A stretch of 64,000 nt of DNA from Gilliamella sp. wkB7 (lineage in GTDB: Bacteria > Pseudomonadota > Gammaproteobacteria > Enterobacterales > Orbaceae), in assembly GCF_001693435.1 (NCBI RefSeq), contig NZ_CM004509.1:1674001-1738000 (forward strand), read 5' to 3'. Of this stretch, positions 24,068 through 34,762 are shown piece after piece. The notes under the pieces were generated by a model, which was not told the origin of the DNA, did not search any database, and worked only from the letters and a program-made list of their open reading frames with translations. Each line of letters begins with the position of its first letter. Position 1 is the stretch's first letter. Both the position numbers and the translations under genes were made by a program.

Positions 24068-25102
24068 ATGTACGATTTTTTAAATGATTATAATCAAACC
24101 GTGCATCCAAGTTTATTAAAAGAATTTGTTGATATTAATAATAAAAAGTTGAGCGGTTATGGATTAGATGAATGTTGTAATGATGCAATAAATAGCATTA
24201 AGAAAATATTAAAATCACCAAATGCCGATGTACATTTTATGGCAGGTGGAACCATTACCAATTTGACCACGATTTCACATATTTTAAAACCTTATCAGGC
24301 AGTTATTGCTGCTGAAACTGGTCATATCAATGTTCATGAAACAGGTGCGATTGAAGCAACAGGGCACAAAGTTGTAACAGTTAAAACTGAAGATGGAAAA
24401 TTAACGCCAGAATTAATTAAACCTGTTTTAGATTATCATTGTGATGAACATATGGTGCAACCTAAACTTGTCTACATTTCAAATACTACCGAATTAGGTA
24501 CTCTGTATACGAAGCAAGAGTTAAAAAAGCTGTATCAATTTTGTCAAAAACATCATCTTTACCTTTATTTAGATGGTGCTCGTTTAGCAATGGCCTTGGC
24601 AGCAAAAGATAACGATATTACTTTTCCTGATTTGGCTAAATACACTGACGCATTTTATATTGGCGGTACTAAAGTTGGCGCTTTTGTAGGTGAGGCGTTG
24701 ATATTTAATAATCTTTCAATTAATCATGATTTCCGTTTCAATATGAAACAGAAAGGTGCAATACTAGCAAAAAGTTGGATTATAGCTGTACAGTTTAAAG
24801 CGTTAATGGAAAATAATCTTTATATTTCGCTTGGTAAACATAGCAATGATATGGCTGAAAAACTTAAAAATTTGTTTGAGACTGAAAGATTAACATTTGT
24901 AGCTAAACCACAGTCCAATCAACTGTTTGTTAATTTTCCTAATCAACTTGCTAAAAAAATTATTTCACAGTATGCCGTAGATAATTTAGGACAAACCGAT
25001 CCAAGTCATATTTGCTTACGTTTTTGTACCTCATGGGCAACACAAGAAGTTGAAATAGAGAATTTTGCTAAACAGTTAAAGGTACTGCTTAAAAAACAAT
25101 AA
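24068..25102 (+). CDS. Threonine aldolase-like PLP enzyme
   Basis: Fold-type I PLP enzyme of the low-specificity L-threonine aldolase / beta-eliminating lyase family, 344 residues. Visible: N-terminal FLNDYNQTVHPSLL, ring-stacking His86 in AAETGHINVHETGA, Asp169/Arg172 in LYLDGARLAMAL, and PLP Lys202 in YIGGTKVGAFVGEAL. It likely cleaves threonine or allo-threonine to glycine and acetaldehyde; specificity cannot be read from the sequence, and it is only distantly like E. coli LtaE. It lies on the plus strand between mobB and mobA, divergent from mobB (72 bp) and convergent with mobA. Confidence 0.82.
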   Translation: MYDFLNDYNQTVHPSLLKEFVDINNKKLSGYGLDECCNDAINSIKKILKSPNADVHFMAGGTITNLTTISHILKPYQAVIAAETGHINVHETGAIEATGHKVVTVKTEDGKLTPELIKPVLDYHCDEHMVQPKLVYISNTTELGTLYTKQELKKLYQFCQKHHLYLYLDGARLAMALAAKDNDITFPDLAKYTDAFYIGGTKVGAFVGEALIFNNLSINHDFRFNMKQKGAILAKSWIIAVQFKALMENNLYISLGKHSNDMAEKLKNLFETERLTFVAKPQSNQLFVNFPNQLAKKIISQYAVDNLGQTDPSHICLRFCTSWATQEVEIENFAKQLKVLLKKQ

Positions 25103-25313
25103 CATATTGTTATAAATGTATTTTCACGGTTACATAACATAAATTGAAAATATCGCCAAACGATATGAGAAAGAAAGGGGGAAAGTATAATGTTCAAATT
25201 CACCCCTATTTTTTTAAAAGATATTATTAATCATTTTGTTACCCAATTATTTATAACATGTTATGTTTTAATTCTGTACTGTATAAAACGACTAACTTAC
25301 GGTTTAATAGTAA

Positions 25314-25898
25314 TTATTTGATTGAAATATTAGCTTTTTCCAGCATTTCCAGAGTATTAATATTGGTAAAACCAGAAGGATTTTCACTGAAATCAACAGC
25401 GATAGCATTAATTTGCTTAAGAAACAGCATAAGTTTACGATCTCCGTTGTCTAAATATTTTTTTAGTTGAGGGACGATATTTTTATGGATCAATAAAATA
25501 GTAGGGTGATCATTTTTTCCATCGGAAGGATAAATTGCTTGGTGCGTTGTTGTGAATTTTATTAAACGAGCAATAAGGTCCTCCGGTAAAAAAGGGGTAT
25601 CGCAGCTCACAAATAAATTCCAATCTGTTGTACTTCTTAACAAGCCACTATAAATCCCTGATAAAGGTCCTAAAAATCCTTTTAAATCATCAGAAAAAAC
25701 AAAATAGCCTAATGAACTATATAGTTCAGTATGTCGATTACAATTAATCATAACAAAACTGACTTGAGGTTTAATACGATCAATGACATGTTGATAAAGT
25801 GGTTTTCCTGCTAACAACATTAAACCTTTATCCTTACCATTCATACGGCTACTTTGCCCACCGGCTAAAATAATCGCAGTAATTGACAGTTTTTGCAT
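25314..25898 (-). CDS. mobA: Molybdenum cofactor guanylyltransferase MobA
   Basis: Transfers GMP from GTP to molybdopterin to make the MGD cofactor. The 194 residues contain the nucleotidyltransferase motif IILAGGQSSRMNGKDKGLMLLAGKPL, GPLSGIYSGLL and FVSCDTPFLPEDL, all diagnostic. Length matches E. coli MobA (194). The gene is divergent from yihD, which reproduces the E. coli mobB-mobA-yihD neighbourhood except for the inserted aldolase gene. Confidence 0.95.
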   Translation of the reverse strand: MQKLSITAIILAGGQSSRMNGKDKGLMLLAGKPLYQHVIDRIKPQVSFVMINCNRHTELYSSLGYFVFSDDLKGFLGPLSGIYSGLLRSTTDWNLFVSCDTPFLPEDLIARLIKFTTTHQAIYPSDGKNDHPTILLIHKNIVPQLKKYLDNGDRKLMLFLKQINAIAVDFSENPSGFTNINTLEMLEKANISIK

Positions 25899-26135
25899 AA
25901 ATTATTTCTCTTTTACATTGCCAAAAAACAAAATAGCATTACTATATAGCAAAGTTATTTTTTAGTCGCAAATAACCTATATCAGCAGTTTATGAATCTT
26001 TCTAAATGCACTATTTAAATTTAAAGTCGAGTATATAATAGAGGCCTTTTAATATATAGATAGTAAAGTAAAGATTAACATAAAGGTTTATATTATCACT
26101 TTCAACTTAGTTGAATATTTAAAAAGGTAGTTATT

Positions 26136-26405
26136 ATGAAATGTCATCGTATAGATGAGTTAATAGAGTTATTACAACCAGCATGGGAAGCAGATTCAGA
26201 TCTGAATTTATTGCAACTTTTAGATAAATTGGGTAAAGAAGCTGGTTTTGACGGTGACCTAAAAGATTTGAGTGATGAAGTGTTAATTTATCATTTAAAA
26301 ATGCGTGACTCAGATAAAAATGAAGCAATACCTGGGTTAAAAAAAGATTATGAAGATGATTTTAAAACCGCATTGTTAAAAGCCCGCGGAATTATTAAAG
26401 AATAA
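26136..26405 (+). CDS. yihD: YihD family protein
   Basis: Small cytosolic protein of unknown function conserved in enterobacteria and relatives. The 89 residues ([17 protein letters not shown]..., [15 protein letters not shown], ...[22 protein letters not shown]) match YihD over its full length. It is acidic and probably all-helical. It sits 14 bp ahead of dsbA. In E. coli the gene rdoA (yihE) lies between yihD and dsbA; it is absent here, so the two are directly coupled. Confidence 0.93.
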   Translation: MKCHRIDELIELLQPAWEADSDLNLLQLLDKLGKEAGFDGDLKDLSDEVLIYHLKMRDSDKNEAIPGLKKDYEDDFKTALLKARGIIKE

Positions 26406-26419
26406 GGAGAATAAATTAA

Positions 26420-27133
26420 ATGAAAAAAACGCTTATTGCTATGGGTGTATTGTTATTTTCGGTAAATTGTTTTGCCGATGATTCTTCGACAAATGCTATA
26501 TCAAAGACATCCCAAACTCCTGCGACAACACAAGCACAAATTGAAGAGGGTAAACAATATATTGTATTACCAACTTATCCATCACCTGAAAAAGAAGTCA
26601 TTGAATTCTTCTCGTTTAATTGTCCTAGTTGTTTTCGATTCGAAACAAAATATCATGGTACGAACCTTATAGCTAAAGCTTTACCAGAAGAGATGAAAGT
26701 TAAACGTTATCACTTATTGGACTTTGGAGCGCTGGCTATGGAATTATCTGAAGCATGGGCAATAGCTAACGTTCTTGGCATAGAAGATAAAGCATCGGAA
26801 GCACTTTATGATGCAGTACAAAAAGATAGAACAATAAAAACGGCTGATGATATTAAGACAGTATTTGCTAAATTAGGCGTTGATGAGGAAACTTATGAAA
26901 AAACTAAAAATAGTTTCTTAGTAAAAGCATTTATGGCTCAACAAGCTGACGCTATTAAAGAAATGCAACCGTCATCTATTCCTTCTATTATTGTTAATCG
27001 TAAATTTTATATTAATTCTTCTGGTTTAGATACATCAAACGATGATGCTTATATAGCTGATTATGTTAGAGTTGCAACTTTTTTAGCTAGTTTAGATCCT
27101 AATGTTAAAACTAACGCAAAAAATAAAAAATAA
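26420..27133 (+). CDS. dsbA: Thiol:disulfide interchange protein DsbA
   Basis: Periplasmic oxidase that introduces disulfides into secreted proteins and is re-oxidised by DsbB. The 237 residues have a signal peptide (MKKTLIAMGVLLFSVNCFA), a linker rich in Ser/Thr/Gln (about 22-42), the thioredoxin fold with FFSFNCPSC at Cys68/Cys71, and a cis-proline loop SSIPSI. The active site is CPSC rather than the usual CPHC, which should change the redox potential. The C-terminal tail is Lys/Asn-rich. A strong terminator follows. Confidence 0.93.
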   Translation: MKKTLIAMGVLLFSVNCFADDSSTNAISKTSQTPATTQAQIEEGKQYIVLPTYPSPEKEVIEFFSFNCPSCFRFETKYHGTNLIAKALPEEMKVKRYHLLDFGALAMELSEAWAIANVLGIEDKASEALYDAVQKDRTIKTADDIKTVFAKLGVDEETYEKTKNSFLVKAFMAQQADAIKEMQPSSIPSIIVNRKFYINSSGLDTSNDDAYIADYVRVATFLASLDPNVKTNAKNKK

Positions 27134-27206
27134 TTAAAGGATATGAGTGTTAATAGCCGATATAGAATAAAAGATTATTAAAAGACTCAAGTTTTAGTAA
27201 GTATTT

Positions 27207-27245
27207 AAAGCCTTTACGTGAAGAAATTCAGTAAAGGCTTTTTTT
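27207..27245 (+). terminator. Terminator after dsbA
   Basis: AAAGCCTTTAC / GTAAAGGCTTT, a perfect 11-bp stem followed by a T-run, about 75 bp after the dsbA stop and 14 bp before the end of the convergent macB. Confidence 0.92.
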
Positions 27246-27258
27246 GTAACTATTAAGG

Positions 27259-29229
27259 TTACTCTCGTTCTAAAGCATAAATTGGATCGAGCTTTGCAGC
27301 ACGTTTGGCAGGAAAGTAACCAAAAATAATACCAATAATACTTGAGCAACTAAATGCTGCAACAATGGCTATGGATGAAAAACTCATAGCAAAAGATGTA
27401 ACTAACGCATTAAAAATAAATCCTACAACAAATGACAGTAAAATGCCTATTATTCCACCGGTTAAACATACTAATACTGCTTCAATTAAGAACTGTTGCA
27501 AAATGTCACTTGAGCGTGCTCCAACTGCCATACGAACGCCAATTTCTCGTGTTCTTTCAGTGACCGAAACGAGCATGATATTCATTACACCAATACCGCC
27601 AACAATAAGAGAAATTAATGCAATGGTTGACACTAATAGCGTCAAGACCCAAGCTGAAGAATTTATTGTTTCACGAACATTGTCTGAATTAAAAATGAAA
27701 AAATCTTTAGTGCCATGCCTTTGTAACATAATTCGATTAACAGCTTGTTCTGCAATCGACAAATCAATATTATCATTAATACGAACAGTAATGCTTCTTA
27801 ATGAAGTTTGTCCAACCATACGATTGATAACAGTCGTATAAGGTAACCAGACATTTAGACTTTCATTACTACCAAATCCTTGCTGTTGCTTTGTTGCAAC
27901 ACCAATTATTTTAACTGGTAGCTGACCAACCATTAAAATTTTTCCAATTGGATCTTCATTTGCAAATAATCGTTTAACTGTATTTTCATCGATTACGGCA
28001 TCTTGTGCCGAATTGTTAATGCTGCTTTGGTCAAAAGAGGTACCTTGTGTAATATCATAACCACGAACAGCAAAGAATTGTTCACCGACACCATTGACAG
28101 TTCCCGTTACAGCTAGATTATTAATTCTGAAATAAACACTGGTTGATAGGTTAGGAGTAGTACTATGGACAAAACTTTGCTGAGCTAAAAAATCAGCATC
28201 CGATGAGCGTAAAGTTGTAATTTTATCTGCATTACGATCACCAAAACCATTACCAGCATAAATTTCTAATGTACTTGTCCCCATAGAATTAATATTTGAT
28301 AAGATTTTTTGTTTTGTTCCTTGTCCTAATGCCACCATTGAAACTACAGAAGCGATACCGATAATAATACCTAACATCGTTAAAAAGGTACGTAATCGCT
28401 GCGAAAACATTGATAAAATTGCCATTTTGAAAGCATCACGAAAACGATAATATTTTGCTCGAAAATTATCTTGAGTTTTAGCTTGCTCAATTTGTTTAAC
28501 TTGGCGATTGTCGTTAGTTTCCGATTGATAATTAGGATTGATTGAGTCTGAAATAATATTGCCATCACTAATTTCAATGATTCGCTGTGCACTTTGGGCA
28601 ATATTTGCATCATGAGTGACAATAATAACTGTATGACCTTGACTGTGCAGTTCGCGTAATATCGCCATAACTTCTAGGCCACTTTTACGATCAAGTGCAC
28701 CAGTTGGCTCATCGGCTAAGATGATTTGTCCTCCATTAATTAGAGCACGACCAATACTAACACGTTGCTGTTGTCCACCTGATAACTGATTAGGTTTATT
28801 GTGAATTTTATCCGCTAGCCCTAAACGAGTTAAAATTTCGGTAGCACGTTTTTGCCTCTCTTCATCATTGACACCAGCATAGATTGCTGGAATTTCAACA
28901 TTCCCTTGAGCAGTTAATGCATTTAACAGATGATAGCGTTGAAAAATAAAACCAAAATGTTCACGACGTAGTTCAGCCAATTCATCAGGCGACAATTTAC
29001 TGGTAATTCGACCACTTATAGAATAAGTACCTGTAGTCGGTTTGTCTAAGCATCCTAAAATATTCATTAAGGTAGATTTACCGGAACCCGATGCACCAAT
29101 AATTGCCACCATTTCCCCAGCGTTAATTGTTAAATTTATACTTTTAAGAACTTGTATGGTTGAATCCCCTGCAGGGAATTCACGAACAATATTTTCAAGC
29201 TTAATTAGAGGTGTGTTTTTGTTTGCCAT
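27259..29229 (-). CDS. macB: Macrolide/enterotoxin efflux ABC transporter MacB
   Basis: Fused ATPase-permease of the MacAB-TolC tripartite efflux pump, 656 residues (E. coli 648). The N-terminal ATPase has Walker [10 protein letters not shown], signature [15 protein letters not shown] and Walker [12 protein letters not shown]. The C-terminal part has four membrane helices, one after the ATPase (about 290) and three near the end, flanking a large periplasmic domain with [14 protein letters not shown]. It starts 2 bp after macA ends. No tolC lies in the window, as is usual. Confidence 0.94.
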   Translation of the reverse strand: MANKNTPLIKLENIVREFPAGDSTIQVLKSINLTINAGEMVAIIGASGSGKSTLMNILGCLDKPTTGTYSISGRITSKLSPDELAELRREHFGFIFQRYHLLNALTAQGNVEIPAIYAGVNDEERQKRATEILTRLGLADKIHNKPNQLSGGQQQRVSIGRALINGGQIILADEPTGALDRKSGLEVMAILRELHSQGHTVIIVTHDANIAQSAQRIIEISDGNIISDSINPNYQSETNDNRQVKQIEQAKTQDNFRAKYYRFRDAFKMAILSMFSQRLRTFLTMLGIIIGIASVVSMVALGQGTKQKILSNINSMGTSTLEIYAGNGFGDRNADKITTLRSSDADFLAQQSFVHSTTPNLSTSVYFRINNLAVTGTVNGVGEQFFAVRGYDITQGTSFDQSSINNSAQDAVIDENTVKRLFANEDPIGKILMVGQLPVKIIGVATKQQQGFGSNESLNVWLPYTTVINRMVGQTSLRSITVRINDNIDLSIAEQAVNRIMLQRHGTKDFFIFNSDNVRETINSSAWVLTLLVSTIALISLIVGGIGVMNIMLVSVTERTREIGVRMAVGARSSDILQQFLIEAVLVCLTGGIIGILLSFVVGFIFNALVTSFAMSFSSIAIVAAFSCSSIIGIIFGYFPAKRAAKLDPIYALERE

Positions 29230-29231
29230 AA

Positions 29232-30431
29232 TTAGAATCGCATCCTTGGCCCTTTTGCATTACTACTTAGTGATGCACCATTAGTGCTACTAACTATAAC
29301 GGTATCCCCTTCTTTAATACCTGATTTTATTTCGACATTTATATTATTATTAATGCCTACAGTAACTTCTCGTTCCTCAATCTCGTTACTTTTATTTAAT
29401 AGATAAACAATGGCTTTATTGTCTCCTAGATTTTTTTGGAGAGCTTGAGATGGAATAGTCAATACATCTTTTGCTGAAGATAATACAATATAGACTTGTG
29501 CTGTCATGGATATACGTAAAATACGATCTGGATTATCAACATCAAATAACCCATTATAGTAGATAGCACTTTTCGTTGTTGATGAACTTGAACTTGTTGT
29601 CGTTTCGGTATTAATTGAATCTGGAGCTGGTTCAATTGCGCGTAATGTTAAACCATCAAAACGCTTATTGGGTAGACCTAAAATTGTAAAATAGACTGGC
29701 ATACCTTTTTTAACATTAATGACATCGGCTTCCGAAATTTGAGCTTCAATTGTCATTTTATCAAGTTGAGCAACTTTTACGATGGTAGGTGCACTTTGTA
29801 CTGAGTTAACGGTTTGACCTTGATCAACGGGAATTGCCACAATCACACCATCAATCGGCGAACGAATTTTGGTATAACCTAAATTAACTTTGGCGGTATC
29901 TACAGCGACTTGAGCATTTACAATATCTGCATCAAGGGCTGCAATATCGGCTTTAATTGCATCAAGATCAGCTTTTGCTGCATCTAAATCTGATTGAATA
30001 CCAACGCCTTTATTAACCAATTTTAATTGGCGCTCATAGGTTAACTGGTAGTTTACCAATTTTGCTTTTTTAGATTTGCGTTGCGCTTCAAAACTATTAA
30101 GAGATGCTTCGGATTGCTTTAGATCATTATTTTGTTTTAGATCGTCAATCTCGGCAATCATATCACCTTGTTTAACTTCGTCGCCTAATTCAACATAAAG
30201 CTTTTTGATTTGTCCTGAAACCTGAGCCCCAACGCTTACTTGTTTAAAAGCGCTAATTGTACCGTCTGCTAGAACTGATTTTTCAATGTTACCTTTGGTA
30301 ACGGGAGAAGTAATATAATTAACAGTTGTTTCTGTTGGAAATATAATTAATTTCGCAATAAAGAAAATTACGAAAATAATGATTGCTATTACTATATATT
30401 TAATTTTAATGAACTTTAACAATCTTTTCAT
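29232..30431 (-). CDS. macA: Efflux periplasmic adaptor MacA
   Basis: Membrane-fusion protein linking MacB to the TolC channel. The 399 residues contain an N-terminal membrane anchor (about 12-30), a biotinyl-lipoyl domain split by a helical hairpin ([29 protein letters not shown] and later [20 protein letters not shown]), a long coiled-coil at about 100-180 with Ala/Asp-rich heptads, and a beta-barrel with a C-terminal membrane-proximal domain. A Ser/Thr run near residue 285 is unusual. First gene of macA-macB. Confidence 0.93.
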   Translation of the reverse strand: MKRLLKFIKIKYIVIAIIIFVIFFIAKLIIFPTETTVNYITSPVTKGNIEKSVLADGTISAFKQVSVGAQVSGQIKKLYVELGDEVKQGDMIAEIDDLKQNNDLKQSEASLNSFEAQRKSKKAKLVNYQLTYERQLKLVNKGVGIQSDLDAAKADLDAIKADIAALDADIVNAQVAVDTAKVNLGYTKIRSPIDGVIVAIPVDQGQTVNSVQSAPTIVKVAQLDKMTIEAQISEADVINVKKGMPVYFTILGLPNKRFDGLTLRAIEPAPDSINTETTTSSSSSTTKSAIYYNGLFDVDNPDRILRISMTAQVYIVLSSAKDVLTIPSQALQKNLGDNKAIVYLLNKSNEIEEREVTVGINNNINVEIKSGIKEGDTVIVSSTNGASLSSNAKGPRMRF

Positions 30432-30793
30432 CCTTTAAATTTGTTATTATTGTAGTATTACATATTTTATCGCAATAATTTAAACGATATTAATAATTAT
30501 TCCTAATAAACTGTAATGAATATGAAAATAAATAAAACGCTATGAAATAAAAAGTAATCTAGTTTATCTTTTTCTTAAAAAATTAATAATAGAAAGATGT
30601 TATTGAATTTATAGAAAAAAACAGATTATTCTAGTAATATGTAGCCACTAACCCTAATTTATACATGTAATTAGATAAAAACAGTATACATAAGTCTTTT
30701 TGAAAATGCGTATTTTATTTTCTATTGTACTGTTTTTTATTAATAAATTAATAGCAATCTATTTAAAAAGTATCCTTGTGTGGAGCTCAATAA
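30432..30793. other. Divergent macA / IclR intergenic region
   Basis: No gene is seen in these 362 AT-rich bases. They must hold the macA promoter (minus) and that of the first IclR gene (plus). A perfect 10-bp inverted repeat, AAAAACAGTA at 30677-30686 and TACTGTTTTT at 30728-30737, is spaced 41 bp apart upstream of the regulator and could be an autoregulatory site. TGGAG precedes the regulator ATG. Confidence 0.4.
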
Positions 30794-31555
30794 ATGTCTT
30801 TTCAAAAACAACAATCCACGTTAGATAATGCCTTAACTTTGCTTGAAATAATTAGCCATTATTCTTCTGGAATATCTTTGGCAGAAATCGTTAAACTAAG
30901 TCGGATGGCAAAAACAACAGTATTTAGAATTTTAGACATATTAAAAAAAAGACAATATCTCTGCTATGATGCCTCCACTGAAAAATATTTTTTAGATGTA
31001 AAAGCTTTTGAGTTAGGCGTCAAAGGATTGATGAATATATCTTTAGTGGGTATATCAATTCCTTTTTTAAAAAAACTTGCTGCAAAGCTTAATGAAACCT
31101 GCTTTTTAGCGGTCTATCATGATGGTAGTGTTATCTATTTGTATAAAGCCGAAGGTGAACTCGCTGTTAAAACCAACTCACATATTGGTAGCCGAATGCC
31201 AGTATATTGTACTGGATTGGGTAAATCATTATTAGCTTATCAACCGTTAGTTGAAATTAATAAAGTTTTAAGTCGTCCACTAGTTCAATTCACCAGTAAA
31301 ACCATTGTTGACCGAGAAGCCATCCATAATAGTTTAGCAAAGGTGTGTATTGATGGTTATTCTATGGATGATGAAGAAGTTGAAGAAGGCTTAACGTGTA
31401 TTGCTGTACCAATCTTTATTAAGCAAAATAAAGTAGTAGGAGCAATAAGTGTTGCTGGATCTTCTTTTAGAATTGTTCAGAAAAAAGAACTTATCATTAG
31501 TGAATTAAAAAGTATCTCATCATCTATATCGGTTGAACTAAAAAAGAAGAATTAA
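30794..31555 (+). CDS. IclR-family transcriptional regulator 1
   Basis: A 253-residue IclR regulator: N-terminal winged helix-turn-helix (ALTLLEIISHYSSGISLAEIVKLSRMAKTTVFRILDIL) and C-terminal effector domain (NETCFLAVYHDGSVIYLYK, GSRMPVYCTGLGKSLLA, DDEEVEEGLTCIAVPIF). It is similar over its whole length to the next gene, 51 bp downstream. Neighbouring KDG genes make a KdgR-like role likely: binding KDG or a related sugar acid and releasing the operators in the kdgT intergenic region. That link is inferred from position. Confidence 0.88.
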   Translation: MSFQKQQSTLDNALTLLEIISHYSSGISLAEIVKLSRMAKTTVFRILDILKKRQYLCYDASTEKYFLDVKAFELGVKGLMNISLVGISIPFLKKLAAKLNETCFLAVYHDGSVIYLYKAEGELAVKTNSHIGSRMPVYCTGLGKSLLAYQPLVEINKVLSRPLVQFTSKTIVDREAIHNSLAKVCIDGYSMDDEEVEEGLTCIAVPIFIKQNKVVGAISVAGSSFRIVQKKELIISELKSISSSISVELKKKN

Positions 31556-31606
31556 CTTTATCTAAATGTTGAATTCATTTTATCTATTTTTTAAAGGTTT
31601 AAAACC

Positions 31607-32371
31607 ATGATCCAAAAAGAGACAACTTCAGCAATAGATAAAGCCATTGCTGTTTTAGATGTAATTAGTAATTGTGCAGCAGGCGTAACAATTACTGAAA
31701 TAGTTGAAGCCACTAAACTTAATAAAATTATAATAAAGAAGATTCTAAACACATTGCTTGATCGTGAATATGTTTTTTTAGATGAAAAATCAGGTAAATA
31801 TACTCTAGGTTTTAAATCGTTAGAGCTTGGAATATCCAGTCTTGTCAATGTTAATATTGTCGATATAGCGATTCCGCATGTTAAATCGCTTTCAAATACA
31901 ATCAATGAAACCTGTTTTTTAGGGGTTTATAATAGTGGTAATGTAGTCTATCTATATAAGAGTGAAGGTAACAATGCTATTCATACTAGTTCCAATTTAG
32001 GTCATTTGCGACCGGCATATTGCACAGGGTTAGGTAGAATATTACTTGCTCATCAATCACAAGATGAGATTGAACGCATTTTACAATCATCATTACCACA
32101 ATATACACAAAAAACCATAACCGATTCACAGCAACTCAATGAACTTTTAGCTAAAGTTCGTCGTGAAAATATCGCTTATGATTGGGAAGAAGTTGAAGAA
32201 GGTCTTGTTTGTGTTGCTTCTGGCATATTTAATTATAGTAACGAGGTTGTAGCAGCTTTAAGTATTGCTGGTCCTAGCCATCGAATGCATAATCAAATTG
32301 AAAAATGCGCCTCTTTATTAAAAGAGACGACAAATTTGATTTCTAAACGACTAGGGTATATTTCGACATAA
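31607..32371 (+). CDS. IclR-family transcriptional regulator 2
   Basis: A 254-residue paralogue of the preceding regulator with the same domain order: HTH (AIAVLDVISNCAAGVTITEIVEATKLNKIIIKKILNTL), then NETCFLGVYNSGNVVYLYKSEG, RPAYCTGLGRILLA and WEEVEEGLVCVASGIF. The recognition-helix segment differs (LNKIIIKKIL against MAKTTVFRIL), so the two may read different operators, while their effector pockets look alike. It has its own ATG after a short gap and is convergent with kdgK, 31 bp away. Probably cotranscribed with regulator 1. Confidence 0.87.
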   Translation: MIQKETTSAIDKAIAVLDVISNCAAGVTITEIVEATKLNKIIIKKILNTLLDREYVFLDEKSGKYTLGFKSLELGISSLVNVNIVDIAIPHVKSLSNTINETCFLGVYNSGNVVYLYKSEGNNAIHTSSNLGHLRPAYCTGLGRILLAHQSQDEIERILQSSLPQYTQKTITDSQQLNELLAKVRRENIAYDWEEVEEGLVCVASGIFNYSNEVVAALSIAGPSHRMHNQIEKCASLLKETTNLISKRLGYIST

Positions 32372-32402
32372 CATTTGGATTAAAATAATTTTTAATTTCT
32401 GA

Positions 32403-33341
32403 TTAAATAGATATTAAATTACTCATTGCTTCACAAGGTATGATTGCACCACGATATTGAATAACTGTTGCTGCTAAATCATGTCCTTGCTTAATTGCCG
32501 CCTTAATTGAACCACCGAGTAACCTAATTGATAAATACCCTGCACTAAATGAGTCTCCGGCAGCCGTTGTATCAACAATTTTTTGCTTAGCAATAATATT
32601 TGCTGGAACTTCTACACGATCATTTGTTGTCGCTACAATACAACTTTCACTTCCTCTTTTAATAATGATCTCATTTACGCCCAATTTACGACTACGAACA
32701 ATACTATCTTCATAATTATCATTTCCCCATAGCAGATATTCATCTTCTTGGGTTAAAAATGCGATATCGGTATAGGATAGAATTTTAGAATAGACGTTTT
32801 GAGCGTACTCCTGACTACGCCATAATCGTGGGCGATAATTATTATCAAAAATAACTTTACCACCGTTAGCTTTGAATGTTTCTAACAATTCAATGAGCTT
32901 ATCTATACTGTATTCATCTAAAATAGCAACACTAATACCACTTAAATAAATGTAATCAAATTTAGTTATTGTTTCACATATTTGCTGTGTTTGTTCAGTC
33001 TGTAACCAAAATTTTGCTGCAGCATCGTTTCGCCAATAATAGAAAGATCGTTCACCATGGCTATCGGTAACAATGGCATATAATCCAGGCATTTTATTAT
33101 CCATTTGTTGAATAAGATTGGTTTTAATGTTTTCCTTTTGCCATTGATTCAACATTTCTTGGCTAAATGGATCAACGCCAAGACCCGTTACATAGTAAAT
33201 TGCTGCTTGATTGTCAGTAAATAACCGAGACAAATAAACTGAAGTATTTAATGTATCTCCACCAAAGCCTCTTGTCGTTATCTTATCTTTAATTGAGAGT
33301 TCAATCATGCACTCACCAATTACTGCTATATTTATGGTCAT
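32403..33341 (-). CDS. kdgK: 2-dehydro-3-deoxygluconokinase
   Basis: PfkB-family kinase that phosphorylates KDG to KDPG. The 312 residues follow E. coli KdgK closely: IAVIGECMIELSIKDK, RGFGGDTLNTSVYLSRL, ERSFYYWRNDAAAKFWL, YLSGISVAIL, KVIFDNNYRPRLW and the catalytic TTAAGDSFSAGYL (Asp as base). Last gene of the minus-strand sugar-acid operon, 83 bp after yhcH. KDPG aldolase (eda) is not in the window and must act from elsewhere. Confidence 0.95.
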   Translation of the reverse strand: MTINIAVIGECMIELSIKDKITTRGFGGDTLNTSVYLSRLFTDNQAAIYYVTGLGVDPFSQEMLNQWQKENIKTNLIQQMDNKMPGLYAIVTDSHGERSFYYWRNDAAAKFWLQTEQTQQICETITKFDYIYLSGISVAILDEYSIDKLIELLETFKANGGKVIFDNNYRPRLWRSQEYAQNVYSKILSYTDIAFLTQEDEYLLWGNDNYEDSIVRSRKLGVNEIIIKRGSESCIVATTNDRVEVPANIIAKQKIVDTTAAGDSFSAGYLSIRLLGGSIKAAIKQGHDLAATVIQYRGAIIPCEAMSNLISI

Positions 33342-33424
33342 TACTTGTCCTTATCAGATATTATTTGTAATTGAAATTAAGTAATTAGATCCCATTTGGC
33401 ATTATTTCCACCATAAATGGTCAA

Positions 33425-33907
<483 letters not shown>

Positions 33908-33970
33908 TTAATTATTGGCTGTAACAGCTAGCCAATAATTAAGCCAAAATACATGTAAATTTATATTGAA

Positions 33971-34732
33971 TTATCTGCCTAACCAGCCGCCATCTACCGC
34001 AATGGTAAATCCATTAATATAATCGGATGCTGAGGAAGATAAAAATACAGCTGCCCCTCCTAAGTCTTCAGGGTTACCCCAACGCCCGGCTGGGATCCGT
34101 TCTAGGATCTGGCGATTACGAATTTCATCATTCATTAAAGCAGTATTCATTTCTGTTGCAATATAACCTGGAGCGATACAGTTGATTGTGATACCTTTTG
34201 ATGCCCATTCATTGGATAAAGATTTTGAAAACCCTGCCACCGCTGATTTTGCTGCTGTATAAGCGGGAATGGTATATCCACCTTGAAAAGCAAGTAATGA
34301 AGCAATATTAACAATTTTCCCGTATCCTCTTTCAAGCATATGTTTACCTACTTGTTGACACATAAAAAATACAGCATTCATGTTAATATTAATAACAAGA
34401 TCCCAATCATGCTTAGGAAAATCCACAGAGGGATAGCGCCGTTGTATACCAGCGTTATTGATTAAAATATCAATGTGCTGGTATTTTTTAATAATACTGG
34501 AAATGAGGTCGGCATACTGCTCAAAATGAGATAGATCAAAAGTGATGGTTTCACAAGTTACATTATATTTTTTTATTTCTTGTTCGGTTTGTTCATCTCG
34601 TGTGACATCAATAATGATGATATTAGCTCCGGCATTGGCTAAACTGATTGCTAAAGACTTACCGATTCCCCGTGATGCACCTGTAACAATTGCATTTTTA
34701 CCTATTAAATCAAATGGATTTTTATTTTTCAT
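33971..34732 (-). CDS. kduD: KduD-like 2-deoxy-D-gluconate / DKII dehydrogenase
   Basis: Short-chain dehydrogenase of 253 residues. NAD motif TGASRGIG, NNAG, active-site Ser in NIASLLAFQGG and Tyr-Lys in YTAAKS are all present. RIPAGRWGNPEDLGGAAVFLSSSASDYINGFTIAVDGGWLGR and APGYIATEMNT are close to KduD, which reduces 5-keto-KDG (DKII) to KDG in pectin and alginate catabolism. Neighbouring kdgK and kdgT support this. A related SDR (gluconate 5-dehydrogenase, IdnO) is the main alternative. Third gene of the operon, 30 bp after the alcohol dehydrogenase gene. Confidence 0.85.
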   Translation of the reverse strand: MKNKNPFDLIGKNAIVTGASRGIGKSLAISLANAGANIIIIDVTRDEQTEQEIKKYNVTCETITFDLSHFEQYADLISSIIKKYQHIDILINNAGIQRRYPSVDFPKHDWDLVININMNAVFFMCQQVGKHMLERGYGKIVNIASLLAFQGGYTIPAYTAAKSAVAGFSKSLSNEWASKGITINCIAPGYIATEMNTALMNDEIRNRQILERIPAGRWGNPEDLGGAAVFLSSSASDYINGFTIAVDGGWLGR

Positions 34733-34762
34733 GATGATATACCTTAATTTTTTATATTTTTA

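Noticed and set aside
27365..27841. A 158-residue plus-strand frame opposite macB.
   Set aside because: Shadow of the macB coding sequence; no independent motif.
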